A stretch of 64,000 nt of DNA, from the NCBI GenBank assembly GCA_037043455.1, contig JAWPHD010008283.1, forward strand, positions 1 through 64,000, read 5' to 3'. Each line of letters opens with the position of its first letter. Position 1 is the stretch's first letter. Shown one piece after another: positions 1-11,721 of this stretch. The notes below the pieces were generated by a model that did not search any database, was not told the DNA's origin, and was given only the letters and a program-made list of their open reading frames with translations. Source of the stretch: Cyrtodaria siliqua. Taxonomy: Eukaryota > Mollusca > Bivalvia > Adapedonta > Hiatellidae. The position numbers were made by a program, and so were the translations under genes.

Positions 1-59
1 TTTAATCAAACTTAGGATATGTTGCCTGCTTTTTAATTTAGTATTTTGACTGTTACCTG

Positions 60-511
60 TGATACACAGGCGTCATAACCTCTGTTCCCAACTAAATTCC
101 ATTTCGTTTATTTCGCCCATTGTTTTATCGTTTTGGGCAAAGCGTTTTATTAGAAACTGGGACCATACGCTGCTGGCCATGGAATTGTGTGAAAATACCT
201 CATTGAAGGTTCCATATTTACCTTCATATGCGTACCATCTTTGGAATGGTTCAAATTTCTGCACTATTGACTTAAAAAATATTGAGTTCTGTCTGTTCAA
301 CCTGGGGCTAGAGTGCGTGAACGGTAGCAAGCACGTTTCACTACCATGCATGAACAGTCTCAATCAAAATAAGTATTACAGTCGAACAGGAAATGCAGCT
401 TTCAAAGAATGCAGTAAACTAAAAAACACGCGAAAAGACAAACATGAATGGCAAAGTTAATAAACCGATACTGCAATTGTTTTGTATTTATCGTGTTCGA
501 AGATTTCCAGA
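60..511 (+). repeat. Dispersed repeat, copy 1 of 2 in window
   Basis: This stretch matches the reverse complement of roughly 35,890-36,207. Shared blocks include CCCAACTAAATTCCATTT, the GACCATACGC region, GTGAACGGTAGCAAGC-like and CATGAACAGTCTC segments, and a final TATTTATCGTGTTCG block. About 90 bases at 380-470 have no counterpart in the other copy. The 133-residue open frame here has no recognisable domain and is taken as chance. Family is unknown. It leads directly into a Naiad 3'-end remnant. Confidence 0.65.
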
Positions 512-534
512 TTTTTCCTTTTATACTTGTTTTA

Positions 535-835
535 TTATCTTGTTTGTATTCTGCCAAGTCATTGAATACTTTCTTTGTGGCTATCTATGTTATTTATATA
601 GATGCCCATCTTTGTGTTGTACTTGTATTGCCTAAAGATGCTGCCAAGTTTGTTAGAGTATATAGCCTGTGGGGATTTCTTTGTTTACGCTGTTCCGTTT
701 CATTGGGTTTACAAAAAGAGTAAGACTGAAATTTGGTGCCCCATAGAACCTGGTTAACCCCTAGTGACCATTTTACCAATGACCTTTCCCAGGGAATACC
801 CCTATTGTCAACACTTTTACGTTTTATATTGATTT
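535..835 (+). mobile_element. Naiad 3'-end remnant (diverged)
   Basis: It resembles the 3' non-coding end of the Naiad elements in this window: a TCTGCCAAGTCATTGA block, a GGGGATTTCTTTGTTTACGC block, then TTTGGTGCCCCATAGAACC and GGTTAACCCC, in the same order as at 42,400-42,680. It has no coding part and is more diverged than the copies at 7.1-7.6 kb, so it is an old 5'-truncated insertion. Confidence 0.6.
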
Positions 836-840
836 CAGTT

Positions 841-2021
841 ATTTTTTGTTTTACTTATAAAATTGAACTGAAATTAGAAATAGTGTAAGACCATGACAAA
901 AATGTGTCATTTTTCAGCTGTCAGTGTCAGTTGTGCAGACAATATATTGATCCAGGTCGTATGACGCTTTGGTCTTTAAAGAAGGCGCGTCGATGACACA
1001 TATGTACTGTTGCACCCTAGATTTACTATTGCAGGGTCACGTGATGAACTATTTCGCGGTTGGCATATTTCCAATAAGAATGTTCAAACTATTTAATCAC
1101 ACGTCTTCTAGACCAATGAAAATCGCTTATGTTGAATGATATATAATAATAGTTGTTGTTTGATTTGTATGCGTGGTTTTGGCTGACTGAGTTCTTCGAA
1201 CGCTACATTTCCTTTTGGTCAGATACCACTATTGATTTGGGACTTCTGATTGGTTGAACAGGGTATATAATCTAATAGGGCATATAGTCAGACTGTAAGG
1301 TAGATACTGATTGGATTAAATTACCCAGATCATAGCACATCCCCATAAAACATTATTTGAAATATTAGTTCCCACATAAAACATGTTGATTTAGGATATT
1401 TTGACTGAAATTTGCATTTTTATGGATACAATTTTACTGAGAGTATATTTACAAAAAGTAAATGTTCTTGATTGCCATTCTGGGGTGCCCACCTACAGTG
1501 AAATATTAGAAACTGAAAGCACGAGATTACCCCCAATGTGCCGATCGACTTTGTCTCTAAGATTGTTCTTAAAAAAAGCTAGGTTATATCATCCGTGCGG
1601 ATATAGGAATAGAGCTTGTAGGCCAAAAGTCTATAATGGAGGCATATGGGAAATGCAATAGTGGTATATGACCTGTTCGATTGTTTTACCGACTTTGATA
1701 GTAGTATTACAATAACTGCATGTGTGTTGTCGGTATGGTTTCATAGTACATGTTTATACAGAATAAGCATGCACATTCACATGTTTACCGATACAAATTA
1801 ATCTAGTACGTGCTGATATGTACCGATGCCTGAACACATAGTGACTTAATATTTAAACATATCCAATAACGATAAGCTGTACAAAACAATAGTTTATTAA
1901 GATCGTGTTGTCAAACATATTGAGATAAAAAGTTAATTTAGCCTAAATGTTATCTTTCTAATTTCCACTCAATGCACGCAGTACTTCCGGTTTCTCAACA
2001 TTGACTGCTCATCGCAACTAT
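841..2021. other. No gene seen
   Basis: AT-rich sequence without a supported coding region or recognised repeat. A CCAAT-like ATTGG followed by TATATAATC near 1,250-1,272 looks promoter-like, but no gene follows within reach, so it is not annotated. Confidence 0.5.
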
Positions 2022-2098
2022 GAATAATGTGTCTAATACTGCCCAATTAAACTTATCTATAGAATAATTTGTCTAATACTGCCCAATTAAACTTATCT
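2022..2098. repeat. 40-bp tandem duplication, two units
   Basis: Two consecutive units of 40 bases, beginning at 2022 and 2062, share GTCTAATACTGCCCAATTAA and differ at a few positions at the unit edges. It is a local duplication with no associated coding sequence. Confidence 0.85.
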
Positions 2099-3297
2099 GC
2101 TCAGCATGGTCATTTACAATTTAAACTGTCTAATATTGATAAAATTGATCTCAACTGGGTCTAAAACACATACTACTGATAGCGAATTTAAAAACAGGTC
2201 TCATAACATAAAACTATGATTGTAACATATTGTAAGTTTTAATTATAGTTAAATATCGTCATTAAGGATGCAGTGAATCAATTTGATGTCGGCTTGCTGG
2301 GTATCCAAATGCATTATTAAATGTACTTGTAATCATACTGTTAATTATGGTTATGAGTCCTTTGATGTGATATAATTCTTTATCTCAGATTGCTGTGGTT
2401 GCTAAGTATAATTACGTTCTCTATAATAGGATAGGCGCAACGAATCTTTTCACTTTGACAGACCGCATAACTTAAACATAAAATTAGCCTTGGAGGCATT
2501 AAAGTTCCCATTTAACAAGCGCGCGAAGATGCGCGCGAATTACGGTGCTGTTTTTAAACAAACAAACTAGTTTTAGTCTCGATGACAGAGAAAATAAATC
2601 ATATCAGAAGTAAGTTATTCAGTTGGAGATTCATTAAACAATCTCGATGACAGATTTTCATAGTCGGAATTCGCTGTACAAACGTGAAAATTGAACAAAA
2701 GTTATTGTTTTCTTCAAATTGCTATTGTTTCAAAAATAAACATTGTATCTATTTTCAACATTTTTAAAACTGACAGGATTCAAAGAGCTTTTACTATTCT
2801 ACCCATTACGTCGTCCCGCCATAATTCCATTAAGCAATGGAAAAGCTTATATAAGGTTTTATAATGGGTATTTCGACAAGAAAACATGTTTGAAAACACT
2901 TTTTACTGAAAAAATGAAATTAATTGTTTAAAATTACCTATTAAATGCTTTAATTTTACAGTATGCAAACGTTTTAAGTCGAAATTAAGTCCAAATTAAG
3001 GTTTTATTTCATACACCATCCAAACTCGTTTTCGCTTCTAAGAGAAGGGGTTGTATGGGGTATGAAAGTTAATATTCGGACCACGTAATACTTTTCTGAA
3101 ATTTTGGAAGTGGAGACGACACGGACAAACCACACGGCCTAGGCCAAGTCAGCACCATGCTATAACCCCTCCTTCCCATCCACACCCGGGACAAGTTATT
3201 CTGAATGACAAACAGGTACACACGTTTACTGCAACTGAATTGTGAATTGACAAGCGTGACTTTTATCTTTACCCATAAGGATAAGACCTTCCATCCC
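2099..3297. other. No gene seen
   Basis: AT-rich, no supported gene. The 62-residue frame at 2743-2931 has no recognisable features. Confidence 0.5.
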
Positions 3298-3733
3298 CCA
3301 TGTAAAAGATAGAAACAGATCGGACAGGGAAAGTAGCATTCAAGGAGGACAGTCAACCACAAAACACAGAAACAAACACGAAACAGACAAACAAGAAGGC
3401 AAAAGTAATAATAAATGCAATGACATCACAAACACAAAAGGGTTGACAATAGGGGTACCGTCTTGGAACGGTGAGTGGCAAAGTAGGCCACTGGGGGTTT
3501 AAACAGGTTCTAGGGTGCACCAAACCTCACACTTACCCTACTGTCATCCATTAAAACTGGACAGTGTAAATAAAGAAATCCCCGCCATGATCTAATCTCT
3601 AACCAACAAGGCAGCATCAATAGGCAATATAAGTAAAACACAAATATGCTCGTGTAAATATAATACAAAAAACAATAAAGTACTCAATGACTTGGCAGGT
3701 GCCAGAGCAACAAGAGAATAAACCATTACCGTC
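3298..3733 (-). mobile_element. 3'-terminal part of minus-strand Naiad copy
   Basis: The reverse complement reads through the Naiad 3' region: the CTCTTGTTGCTCTGGC block, the TTTGGTGCACCCTAGAACC block, and an end near TCCGATCTGTTTCTATC. Its upstream edge, ACCATTA at 3733, continues at 5397 with AGGGCACGACAAG. The uninterrupted version, ACCATTAAGGGCACGAC, occurs at about 7507-7523. This segment and the coding remnant at 5397-6470 are therefore one element split by the 3734-5396 insertion. Confidence 0.8.
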
Positions 3734-4036
3734 TCACACCACAATTAATTTTCCATAGGGTCCCATTGTAACGTTTTTGTTCGTGGCATAGAGATAAAAC
3801 AGATTTTGCAACATGTATTTATGCTTAAATTCTTCATTGGTCCAATATCTGCAATTTAAAACACATTTAACAAATATTAACCAGACTGAACTTTTTTTAA
3901 TTTCATTTTAAAAGCTGGTAAAGATAAATCAATGTATCCTGTAAAATGTAGAAAAGCGAACTTGTTTGTTTTATCTACCTCCTTCATCTGTAGGGCACGA
4001 GTATTCAAGGGAGATAATAGTGGTGTGAGTCCTTAA
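3734..4036. mobile_element. MITE with TTA target duplication
   Basis: The ends are inverted: CCGTCTCACACCAC on the left and GTGGTGTGAGTCC on the right. Both sides are flanked by TTA (ccaTTA before, TTAaggtg after). About 300 bases, no coding capacity. A 3-bp TTA duplication fits the TWA preference of PIF/Harbinger elements, so it may be a Harbinger-mobilised MITE; that assignment is inference. The first ~250 bases are repeated at 5013-5396. Confidence 0.65.
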
Positions 4037-4037
4037 G

Positions 4038-4709
4038 GTGATTTTTTTCCTAAGGATCACCTCAATAATAATTGAAAATGTATACAAATCAAGTTCATGC
4101 TGAAAAGTGCTAAAATTTTGATTCCATGTTTATTGGTTTTCAAATTATTCAAGTTTTAGTGACCTAGGGTATTGGTCGAAATTCAGGCCGATTACCTATA
4201 TTTTGAAAATCTACAGTAGTGATAAGGATTTTGCATTTTCCTGGTCATTTGTGCTCAGCTATGTCTGAAACTTTCAAATATGCATCAAAAGGCATCTCTA
4301 CATCTGAATATAGCATACAAATGATCTTTAAGAAATGATTATTGAGACAAATGCTGAAAATAATAAACTCAAACTAAGGGTTACCTGTCAAAATTTTGAT
4401 ATTCCAGGAAAAGTATCAGTATCTCGCTTTAATTTTGACATTTTTTTCAAAGTAGTCTGTCTTCATTGATATGCGTGTTTGTTTTACAAGCCAATAGCTG
4501 TAAAATAAAGCTAAATTTATGCTTATACCTGTATTGGTTATAGAAAATATAGTTAATTTTTAGTTAAACATGGTATCAAGTAAAATTTCAGCTAATTCCT
4601 GCAATATGAAGATAACTTAAAGTAACTATACATACAAAGACGGTATTTCTGAATAACCGTGTTAACTGTGTCCTAACATGTCTGAAACGTTCACAGATAC
4701 ACAAACAAT
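4038..4709. other. No gene seen
   Basis: AT-rich sequence between a MITE and a minisatellite. A short inverted pair, AGGTGAT and ATCACCT, lies at about 4038-4065. Nothing else is recognised. Confidence 0.5.
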
Positions 4710-5008
4710 GCGTAGAGGTGAAGGATGTAAGATACCCGTTCTGCAGCTCTAAAGCGCAAGGGCTTAGAGATGAATGATGGAAATTCACATTCTGAAGCTC
4801 TAAAATGCAAGGCATTAGAGATGAATGATGAAAGATGACAGTTCTGCAGCTCTAAAGCGCAATGCCTTAGCATTAAAGGATGAAAGATACCCGTTCTGCA
4901 GCTCTAAAGCGCAATACCTTAGAGATGACGAATGAAAATGCCATTCTGCAGCTCTAAAGCGCAATGCCTTAAGAATAACGAATGAAAGATACCCATTCTG
5001 CAGCTCTT
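4710..5008. repeat. Minisatellite, about 51-bp period, six units
   Basis: The core TTCTGCAGCTCTAAAGCGCA recurs with small changes at 4739, 4790, 4842, 4894, 4944 and 4996, giving spacings of 50-52 bases. Between cores are GAGATGAATGATG-like segments. Minus-strand open frames across it simply translate the repeat. The array lies inside the insertion that splits the minus-strand Naiad. Confidence 0.9.
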
Positions 5009-5012
5009 TCTT

Positions 5013-5396
5013 AACGTCTCACACCACAATTAATTTTCCATAGGGTCCCATTGTAACGTTTTTGTTCGTGGCATAGAGATAAAACAGATTTTGCAACATG
5101 TATTTATGCTTAAATTCTTCATTTGTCCAATATCTGCAATTTAAAACACATTTAACAAATGTTTACCAGATTTTTATTTTCATGTTTGCGTGACACCTAT
5201 CAAAATTAAGACAAAAATACAACCCCGTGGTGATTAGACCCATGATGTGTAAAATGAGGCAGAATTAGCTAGAAATGTTATATCAACATGCATTTTTCTG
5301 TGATCTCTTCCTAAAATGCTTTAGATTTAGAACCTAGTAAAGATAAATCAATGTATCCTGTAAAATTTAGAAAAGCGAACTTGTTTTTTTTATCTT
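5013..5396. mobile_element. Second, right-truncated copy of the MITE
   Basis: The first 150 bases match 3734-3882 almost exactly (CTCACACCACAATTAATTTT onward). About 170 unrelated bases follow, and then the match resumes (GTAAAGATAAATCAATGTAT) up to 5396. The right inverted end is missing; sequence switches to Naiad at 5397. Confidence 0.7.
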
Positions 5397-6470
5397 AAGG
5401 GCACGACAAGAAAGATCATAGACAAACATCAAACGCCATCGTCCCAATGGGCTTTAGGTAGGCGGCATCATAGGGTCCACAGCCTGTCCGGTCATCGTAC
5501 AATTAAAGAGGAATGCATAGTGGCGAACTGTAAAAGGGTCCACCACCAAGCATGCAGTACGTTGCAAAATGATAAGGTCATAACGTCTTTTGATAAACGT
5601 TTTAACAAGTTTAACAAAGATAGGATGAAAGTGATCATGACCAAGAATCTTACGAAAATTATAAATCACATCACCATAGAAGTCAGGCTGTGATAGTCCT
5701 TGTCGCAGAAGAGTCCTTAAATTACCTTTATATTTGGAAAGAATATCAGGGTTACGATAATAATAAGGTTTACGAAATTTATGGTAACGGTAACCCTGAT
5801 TGAGTAACTTTTTAGTTATACTAAGATTACGAATATTAAAGTCCTCAACTCGAGTACAAGCTCTTGAAAAACGAATAAGTTGAGACACATAAACCCCATG
5901 AGAAGTTGCTCGGGGAACATCCCCATCCAAGTGGGGATAATTAACAATGTCAAAATTAAAATCATCTCTCTTGTCATAGATTTTGCTAATTATTTCACCA
6001 TTTTCAATCGAGAGATCTAAATCAAGAAAAGAAGCGTTATTATCAGATATATTAGTTTTGTTAAGCTGAAGTTCTTTAGGATGAATATTATTAACCATAG
6101 TTGGAAAGAAAGGTTGTCAATGTTCAATATGTCGTTCAGATACCGAGAGGTGTCATTAAAGGCTTCAATAACATCTGCCTTGGTATCTGGTGAAAGTCTC
6201 TCTCATTGCAAAAAACAAACAAATCTTTGACAAGTGGTGCACAGTTCGTATCCATAGGGATACCAACAATTTGTCTATAGACGGTGGTCCCATACCTGAC
6301 GAAAATATTATCTAATAGGAAATTGAGTGCTTCACAAACTTCATAGCAAGTCCACATATTATAAGTGTCTAAACTGCCGTTAGTGAAAAGCGCTTTAATA
6401 TTATTACATGCCAAAAATGTAGTATTTTCACTAGCGAATGTTTTTTGAATAAGAGAAATAAAACGTGGAT
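5397..6470 (-). pseudogene. Naiad-type Penelope-like element, RT C-terminal part (broken)
   Basis: Two minus-strand open frames carry the C-terminal half of a Penelope-like reverse transcriptase. Frame 6414-6136 (92 aa) has TNGSLDTYNMWTC and RYGTTVYRQIVGIPM, the region before the catalytic motif. Frame 6098-5454 (214 aa) begins just after the catalytic region and runs to the protein end (ACLVVDPFTVRHYAFLF). The segment that should hold the YLDD motif falls at the frame break between them. A PMGTN motif seen in the other copies is PMDTN here. The 5' part (endonuclease, linker, RT fingers) is absent; homology stops near 6470. The 3' non-coding part continues at 3733 beyond an insertion. It is a dead copy, close kin of the plus-strand element at 39-43 kb. 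Confidence 0.85.
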
Positions 6471-7136
6471 AGCCTTATCCGGCATGCAAGAAATGGTCGG
6501 TTGTATATGACTGACTATAGTAGTGCGTACAAACTACAAACCAAACATATATCAAAGAATTGAAACCTAACGACAAGTGACATTTGTATAAGTGACTAAG
6601 CTTTATCATTTAACATACACTTAACAGTGGCGTTACATTTTACATGATACTTTTTAAAATCAAATACCGATAGAAAGTGAATAACGTGTAAGACATTTAC
6701 TTTTTTTTTCGGTTCCGCCGATTTATAAACAAACTCGCTTTCTTATTTGGAGACCGGCAATATTTGTTTGTATTAAAAATAACAAAATGATAAAGAACAT
6801 GGTTAAACATCACTAAATAACAGTTCTGGGTTTCAAGTTATACAAACCGCAAAATCAATGGCTACTAAACTTGGCATTCTAATGCAATAACGAATCGCAG
6901 TTATAAACAATTGAAAATACCTCCCTTTACATTGAAATAAGAACGAAATTATAACATCTGTAAAGCAGGTAGATTAACACATTTTATTATTGTTTTCGCA
7001 AGTATCGTTTCAAACACAATGCCCTGCATATATCTGCTAATTACGTTAATTATATTGTTAATGATCTCTGCCATGCATAACCTGGAATATGCGCAAAAGA
7101 ATTTGCAGCGAAATTTACTTGCTAAAGAAATAGAAA
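6471..7136. other. No gene seen between two Naiad fragments
   Basis: AT-rich spacer between the 5'-truncated Naiad coding remnant and the next Naiad 3' end. No domain or repeat recognised. Confidence 0.45.
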
Positions 7137-7645
7137 AAGATCGGACAGGAAAAGTAGCATTCAAGGAGGACATTCAACAACAAAACACAGAAACAAACAC
7201 GCAAACAGACAAACAAGAAGGCTACCGCCTTGGAACGGTCAGTGGCAAAATAGGCCACTGGGGGTTCAAACAGGTTCTAGGGTGCACCAAACCTCGCACT
7301 TACACTACTGTCATCCCCTTAAACAGGACAGTGTAAATAAAGAAATTCCCGGCATGATCTATTCTCTAACCAACAAGGCAGCATCAATAGGCAATATAAG
7401 TAAAACACGAATATGCTCGTGTAAATATAATACAAAAACAATAGCCTAGAAAGCCACAATGAAGGTACTCAGTGACTTGTCAGAAGCCAGAGCAACAAGA
7501 GAATAAACCATTAAGGGCACGACAAGAAAGATCATAGACAAACATCAAACGCAACCGTCCCATTGGGCTTTAGGTAGGCGTCATCATAGGGTCCACAGCA
7601 TGTCCGTTCATCGCAGAATTAAAGAGGAAAGCAAAGATCATAGAC
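7137..7645 (-). mobile_element. Naiad 3'-end fragment
   Basis: The minus strand carries the last codons region and the 3' non-coding end of a Naiad: a CCTACCTAAAGCCCAATGGG block, TTGATGTTTGTCTATGATC, the TTTGGTGCACCCTAGAACC block, and an end near TCCGATCTTTTTCTAT. It is less diverged than the remnant at 535-835. It preserves the uninterrupted ACCATTAAGGGCACGAC sequence that shows the 3734-5396 block to be an insertion in the neighbouring copy. Both copies point the same way, about 0.7 kb apart. Confidence 0.8.
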
Positions 7646-7859
7646 AAACACTTATTTTTATCAGTATATAATTGCTATCTTCCATTCCTATACATGTACA
7701 TACTCTGTGACCATTATCAAAAGTCAGGTAACAAAAAGATAATATACATGGACATAACTCAGAAATTATTCGAACCAAAACTGCCATTAAATATCACACC
7801 ATTGTTAAAAACAACAAAAGAAAGTTAAGAATTTTACTATATACTTAATAAAAATACAG

Positions 7860-8440
7860 AATAACCTTCTTCTAAACTTAAGTGGGAACAAAATTATAAC
7901 ATGGAGCAAGAAACATGGAAGGAAATGTATATGGCACCTTTCAAATCAACCTCTAGTTCTACATTACAGTGGTTTCAACTTAGAATTATCCATAGAATTT
8001 TACCTACAAGAAAATATTTGCATACCATAAATGCAATAGATAGCCCTCTATTTCACACCTGTCACCAGGAAGAAACATTGGTCCATTTGTTATGGTTTTG
8101 TCCTGATACACAGAACTTTTAACATCAAGTAAGCAATTGGTTATACACTAAAATTGTTTTAATTCCATTCACTGAGGAGTTATTTATTTTTAATATTGGA
8201 AATAATATGTCTGCAGCTGATCTCAGTGTAATACTTGAAATCAAGTACTGTATATTTTCTTCTAAACGTCTAAATACACCACTATCTATAGCAGCCTTCA
8301 AAAACAGACTTGTGTACTAGCTGTTATAAAACACTTAAAGAAATAGCCATTATAACAACAATCTAGAACCTTTCTATCAAAACTGGCAAAAATACAAAGA
8401 CTTTTTCGAACCTTCCTAAAATAAACTTTTTATAAAATGA
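7860..8440 (+). pseudogene. LINE ORF2 C-terminal fragment (L1/Tx1-like)
   Basis: The 73-aa frame at 7901-8122 reads WFQLRIIHRILPTRKYLH followed by a CxxE/HLLWFC pattern, the region after the reverse transcriptase in L1-like LINEs (an LQxR.LHRI.PT motif, then a Cys/His cluster). After the stop the same kind of sequence continues to about 8320 (AAFKNRLVY end). No RT or endonuclease is present; it is a 5'-truncated, degraded copy. Clade assignment is from motif memory only. Confidence 0.6.
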
Positions 8441-8450
8441 GTTTTGGTAC

Positions 8451-9532
8451 AATTATGTACTTCACTGTATGAAATAATCACCAAATAATGGGATAAAAGG
8501 TAATAATATATGAATAAAAAGTGTTTACATAGGCCAATTTAGCTGAACCAAGAAGACTGCATCATTTTTAAAGTTGATATCATTTTAATCAATGTTCATA
8601 TGTTTCCTGTTGTGAGGGGCTGCATGGGGGTTAACATACAGAGTAAGAAAACTGAGATCTTCACTATTTTTTTTTCTCTATTGTTTAACATGCTAACATA
8701 TTTTCCCTTAATAATTAAAAATATTAACTGCATCTATTGCAACATGTAGTATTACTATTTGTTTACATTTTAATTGAATAGAGATAATATGCTTGTACTT
8801 TGTGCTCATATGAATCTTCATGAATTATTAAGATATACCATTATATTTGTAAGGTGTGTGGTGGGATGGTCCTCCCCGACTCATCACACACCTATTTACG
8901 GGGAGAATAAACGAGTAACCCAAGTGGTGATCGAAAAAAATATTTTTTTATCAAAATTGCTGAAATTATGTTATATATGTAGATATATAATCATGAATTA
9001 ATCTATAACATATACTATTAACAATTATAGTGTACTATGTTCTCAAGATTAATCAAGAGCATGTATTTATATGTTGCGTGATTTCAGTACAAACTGTTTG
9101 CCTGGACATAGTCACCGAGTCATTTAAATTTCGGGCATTCTAAAACGAGACTTACACCTGTAAAAACGTATTACTGAACTTATTCAATGTAAGTAGAGTA
9201 TTTTTAAAATATATACGATATATGTCACAAATAAACACTTTGATGAATTATGGTTTTACAGCGCACCAACACAAAAAAGTTATATGCCGCCAACTGGAAT
9301 GAACAATCCAGGCTCACCCTAGATAAAACTAGGCATGTTGGGCGTAGGACATTCTCACCTGCAGATTCAGAATTGTTGTAAATTCTAGTGTAAAACAAAA
9401 CTTCAATTTTTTCACTGGAGTCAGGTCATTTACAGACATGATGGTGAAGACCTTTACTGAACATGGCAAATATTGTCGGTACAAATTCAATTCAGTACCA
9501 CAATTAATCTTGAATACTACATACAATTATTA

Positions 9533-9534
<2 letters not shown>
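8451..9534. other. No gene seen; short hairpin
   Basis: AT-rich. A hairpin with AGGTGTGTG and CACACACCT arms lies at about 8852-8893, around GGGATGGTCCTCCCC. No supported gene. Confidence 0.45.

Positions 9535-9566
<32 letters not shown>
9535..9566. repeat. Poly(T) tract, 32 bases
   Basis: A pure T run. On the minus strand it is poly(A) and may be the tail of a retroposed sequence, but no retroposon body was identified beside it. Confidence 0.9.
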
Positions 9567-9729
9567 CCTTTATACTGTTTATAATATATAAAAGCAAATG
9601 TTTTACGTCAATAGTGACCCATGGTCATTGTGTGTATACATATATCTGCACCATACGTCAATTCTGCAAGCAAAGTATCTAAAAGTGTCAAAAAAGTTAA
9701 ATGCGCTATATGTATTTCTATAATAATAC

Positions 9730-9781
9730 AAAATATAAAGTCCCAGTGCTGGGCCAAAATATAAAGTCCCAGTGCTGGGCC
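9730..9781. repeat. 26-bp tandem duplication, two perfect units
   Basis: Two adjacent identical units, 9730-9755 and 9756-9781, each containing AAAGTCCCAGTGCTGGGCC. The unit itself contains a small inverted repeat (CCCAGTGCTGGG). Confidence 0.9.
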
Positions 9782-9825
9782 AGTGAATACGCTATATAGT
9801 GACATTTAAACATTTGGTTAAAGAG

Positions 9826-10040
9826 GAAGGTAGCGCCGTGGTGTAATGGTTAGCACTGCGGCTTAGTAACCCAGGGATCGCGCGTTCAATCCCAACCAGG
9901 ACCGAATTTGGGTTTATTATCGAAATATTTCAAAAAGTATTTCCTACCTTACCAGTCCTTCGGATGAGACTTTAAAACCGAGGTCTGCTCGCTAAAATGC
10001 TTAGTGCAATACAGCGAGGATAAATAAACGCTTATACGCA
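9826..10040 (+). mobile_element. tRNA-derived SINE
   Basis: The head looks like a tRNA: an A-box-like TGGTGTAATGG, GCACTGCGGC, and a B-box-like GCGTTCAATCC. A body follows with CCTTCGGATGAGACTTTAAA and ACCGAGGTC, a block I recall from several invertebrate SINE families. Transcription would be by RNA polymerase III from the internal boxes. Exact family not determined. Confidence 0.7.
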
Positions 10041-10436
10041 CGCATGGTTAAAGAGGTTGCCTGGGATAGAACATAATGCTGAGATGTTTTTCTAAATTGA
10101 TAATTAAGGCTTCTTTGGTATTATTTAAATACAAACTTATTAAAAGGTGTAGGTCACCGATTCTTTTTTGCACACGATGTTTTTGAAGAAGACATTGAAT
10201 ACTAACTAAATAAATAAGTGAAAAGAGGAGAAATCAACACATTGGACATTTTATTTATATATTGTTTTATAGTATTAATCATTATAAAACAACGATTACT
10301 TTTCAGTTACATATATACATGTCAGAAACGAGTCACCGATTTTTAGGGATTGTCATACAACGTTTATTTGTTATCGTTTTAAAAAGGAATTATTTCTTGA
10401 AAACAAACTCAGTGTAAACATTTTTATAACTAGTAT
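10041..10436. other. No gene seen
   Basis: AT-rich, no supported feature. Confidence 0.45.
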
Positions 10437-10612
10437 ATAGAGAATAATTAACAGCATAAATTTGATACTGAATTTATGTCAAGAGGGAAAAAAGTGGTAA
10501 TTTGGTAAAAAAAACGAGTTCGAAAAAGAAGTTTTTTTAACAATATTTATTTACCACTTTTTTCCTCGAGTGGGATTAATTCAGTATCAAATTTATGCTG
10601 TTAATTATACTG
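10437..10612. mobile_element. Foldback element, about 176 bp
   Basis: The left arm (AATTAACAGCATAAATTTGA then GGGAAAAAAGTGGTA) is the reverse complement of the right arm (TACCACTTTTTTCC then TCAAATTTATGCTGTTAATT), with a loop of about 50 bases around 10,510-10,545. No coding sequence. It fits a MITE or foldback transposon; no clear target duplication was identified. Confidence 0.75.
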
Positions 10613-10827
10613 TTTATTATATAACTTTACGTAAATGTTTCCAATTAACAAAACTGCTTAGGATTTTAATAAAGACTCTAAGAGTATGAAAACATTCATT
10701 CTGTTTTATTTGGCTATTCCATTTACTGTTCTAAACTAATGTTCTAAACATCTATATGAATGTTTATCTAAAGAAGAAATTAACAAATATTTTAACTTTA
10801 AACCAGTGTGTTTTTTAACATTCCAGC

Positions 10828-10894
10828 AAAGTTATATCATCACTAGTGTTGATATAAAAAAGTTATATCGTCACTAGTGACGATATAACTTTTT
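10828..10894. repeat. Two adjacent palindromes around ACTAGT
   Basis: Positions 10857-10894 form a perfect 38-base palindrome centred on ACTAGT, with arms AAAAAGTTATATCGTCACT. Directly upstream, 10828-10855 is an imperfect version (AGTTATATCATCACTAGTG, then TTGATATAA). The pair looks like a palindrome that duplicated. Confidence 0.9.
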
Positions 10895-11640
10895 AGTGTG
10901 ATACTAAAATTACGCAATTCATAGTTCAATGTAAATTTATGACAGTTATGTAATAAAAATATCTACCCCACAAAGCCATTCGAGTTATTTGTTATTAGTG
11001 TTGTCAAAGTTGAGATGCTTTAAATGAACCTGTAAAGGAAAGAAGTTAAACAATTTCATTTTTTTAGCTGCAATGTAAACGCATACATCGATGGTCTATT
11101 ATCTCAAATAATCAAATACAGAAGTCAGAATTATGTTAAGAAAAACAATGTAAATACTGTACTGAGCAGTTCAAACCTAAAGATGAAAGCATTTCGATAA
11201 AAAAAACAATATATAAAGTCACATTAACGCATTGATATGTAGTGTGTTTTCAATAAATATTAATACCTAATACATAATGCTAACTAACAATGAAATGGGA
11301 AGTGCATTGCATATTTGTACTTTATTTTGACTATATGTTTTCTGCATGTATATGTTGTATTTTTTAATGTACCTGCTGTAATCTATGTTATAAGGAAATA
11401 AAGATTGAATGAATATATGGTGACGCCCAGTGCACGGTCGTAGATTTAACATAACAGTTAAATAGCACAATCTTTAAAAAAAACAAGTCACAGCAAGAGG
11501 TCTTATATTGTGTATGTACCATAGTACTTTAATACATATTAAAGGTGAAATATCACGTGTCTTTTGAGCATATATTTTGAAATATATGTATATAATATAC
11601 AATCCGTTCAAATATTACACTTATTGGTTATCCAGTTTTG
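10895..11640. other. No gene seen
   Basis: AT-rich, no supported gene. Confidence 0.45.
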
Positions 11641-11721
11641 TCACAGTAGTCAATTAAACCTCATAGCGCACACGCTCCGAGTTTCGCCCTTTTTGAAGAC
11701 AGATAAGTGTCACGAGACCTG

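Noticed and set aside
59..460. 133-aa open frame near the window start
   Set aside because: Lies in a dispersed repeat, no domain, and an equally long frame runs on the opposite strand.
1225..1275. CCAAT and TATA-like motifs as a promoter
   Set aside because: No gene follows on the plus strand; such motifs are frequent in AT-rich DNA.
4710..5008. 51-bp array as a CRISPR array
   Set aside because: No spacer variation pattern; units are similar along their full length, and the setting is a eukaryotic transposon-rich locus.
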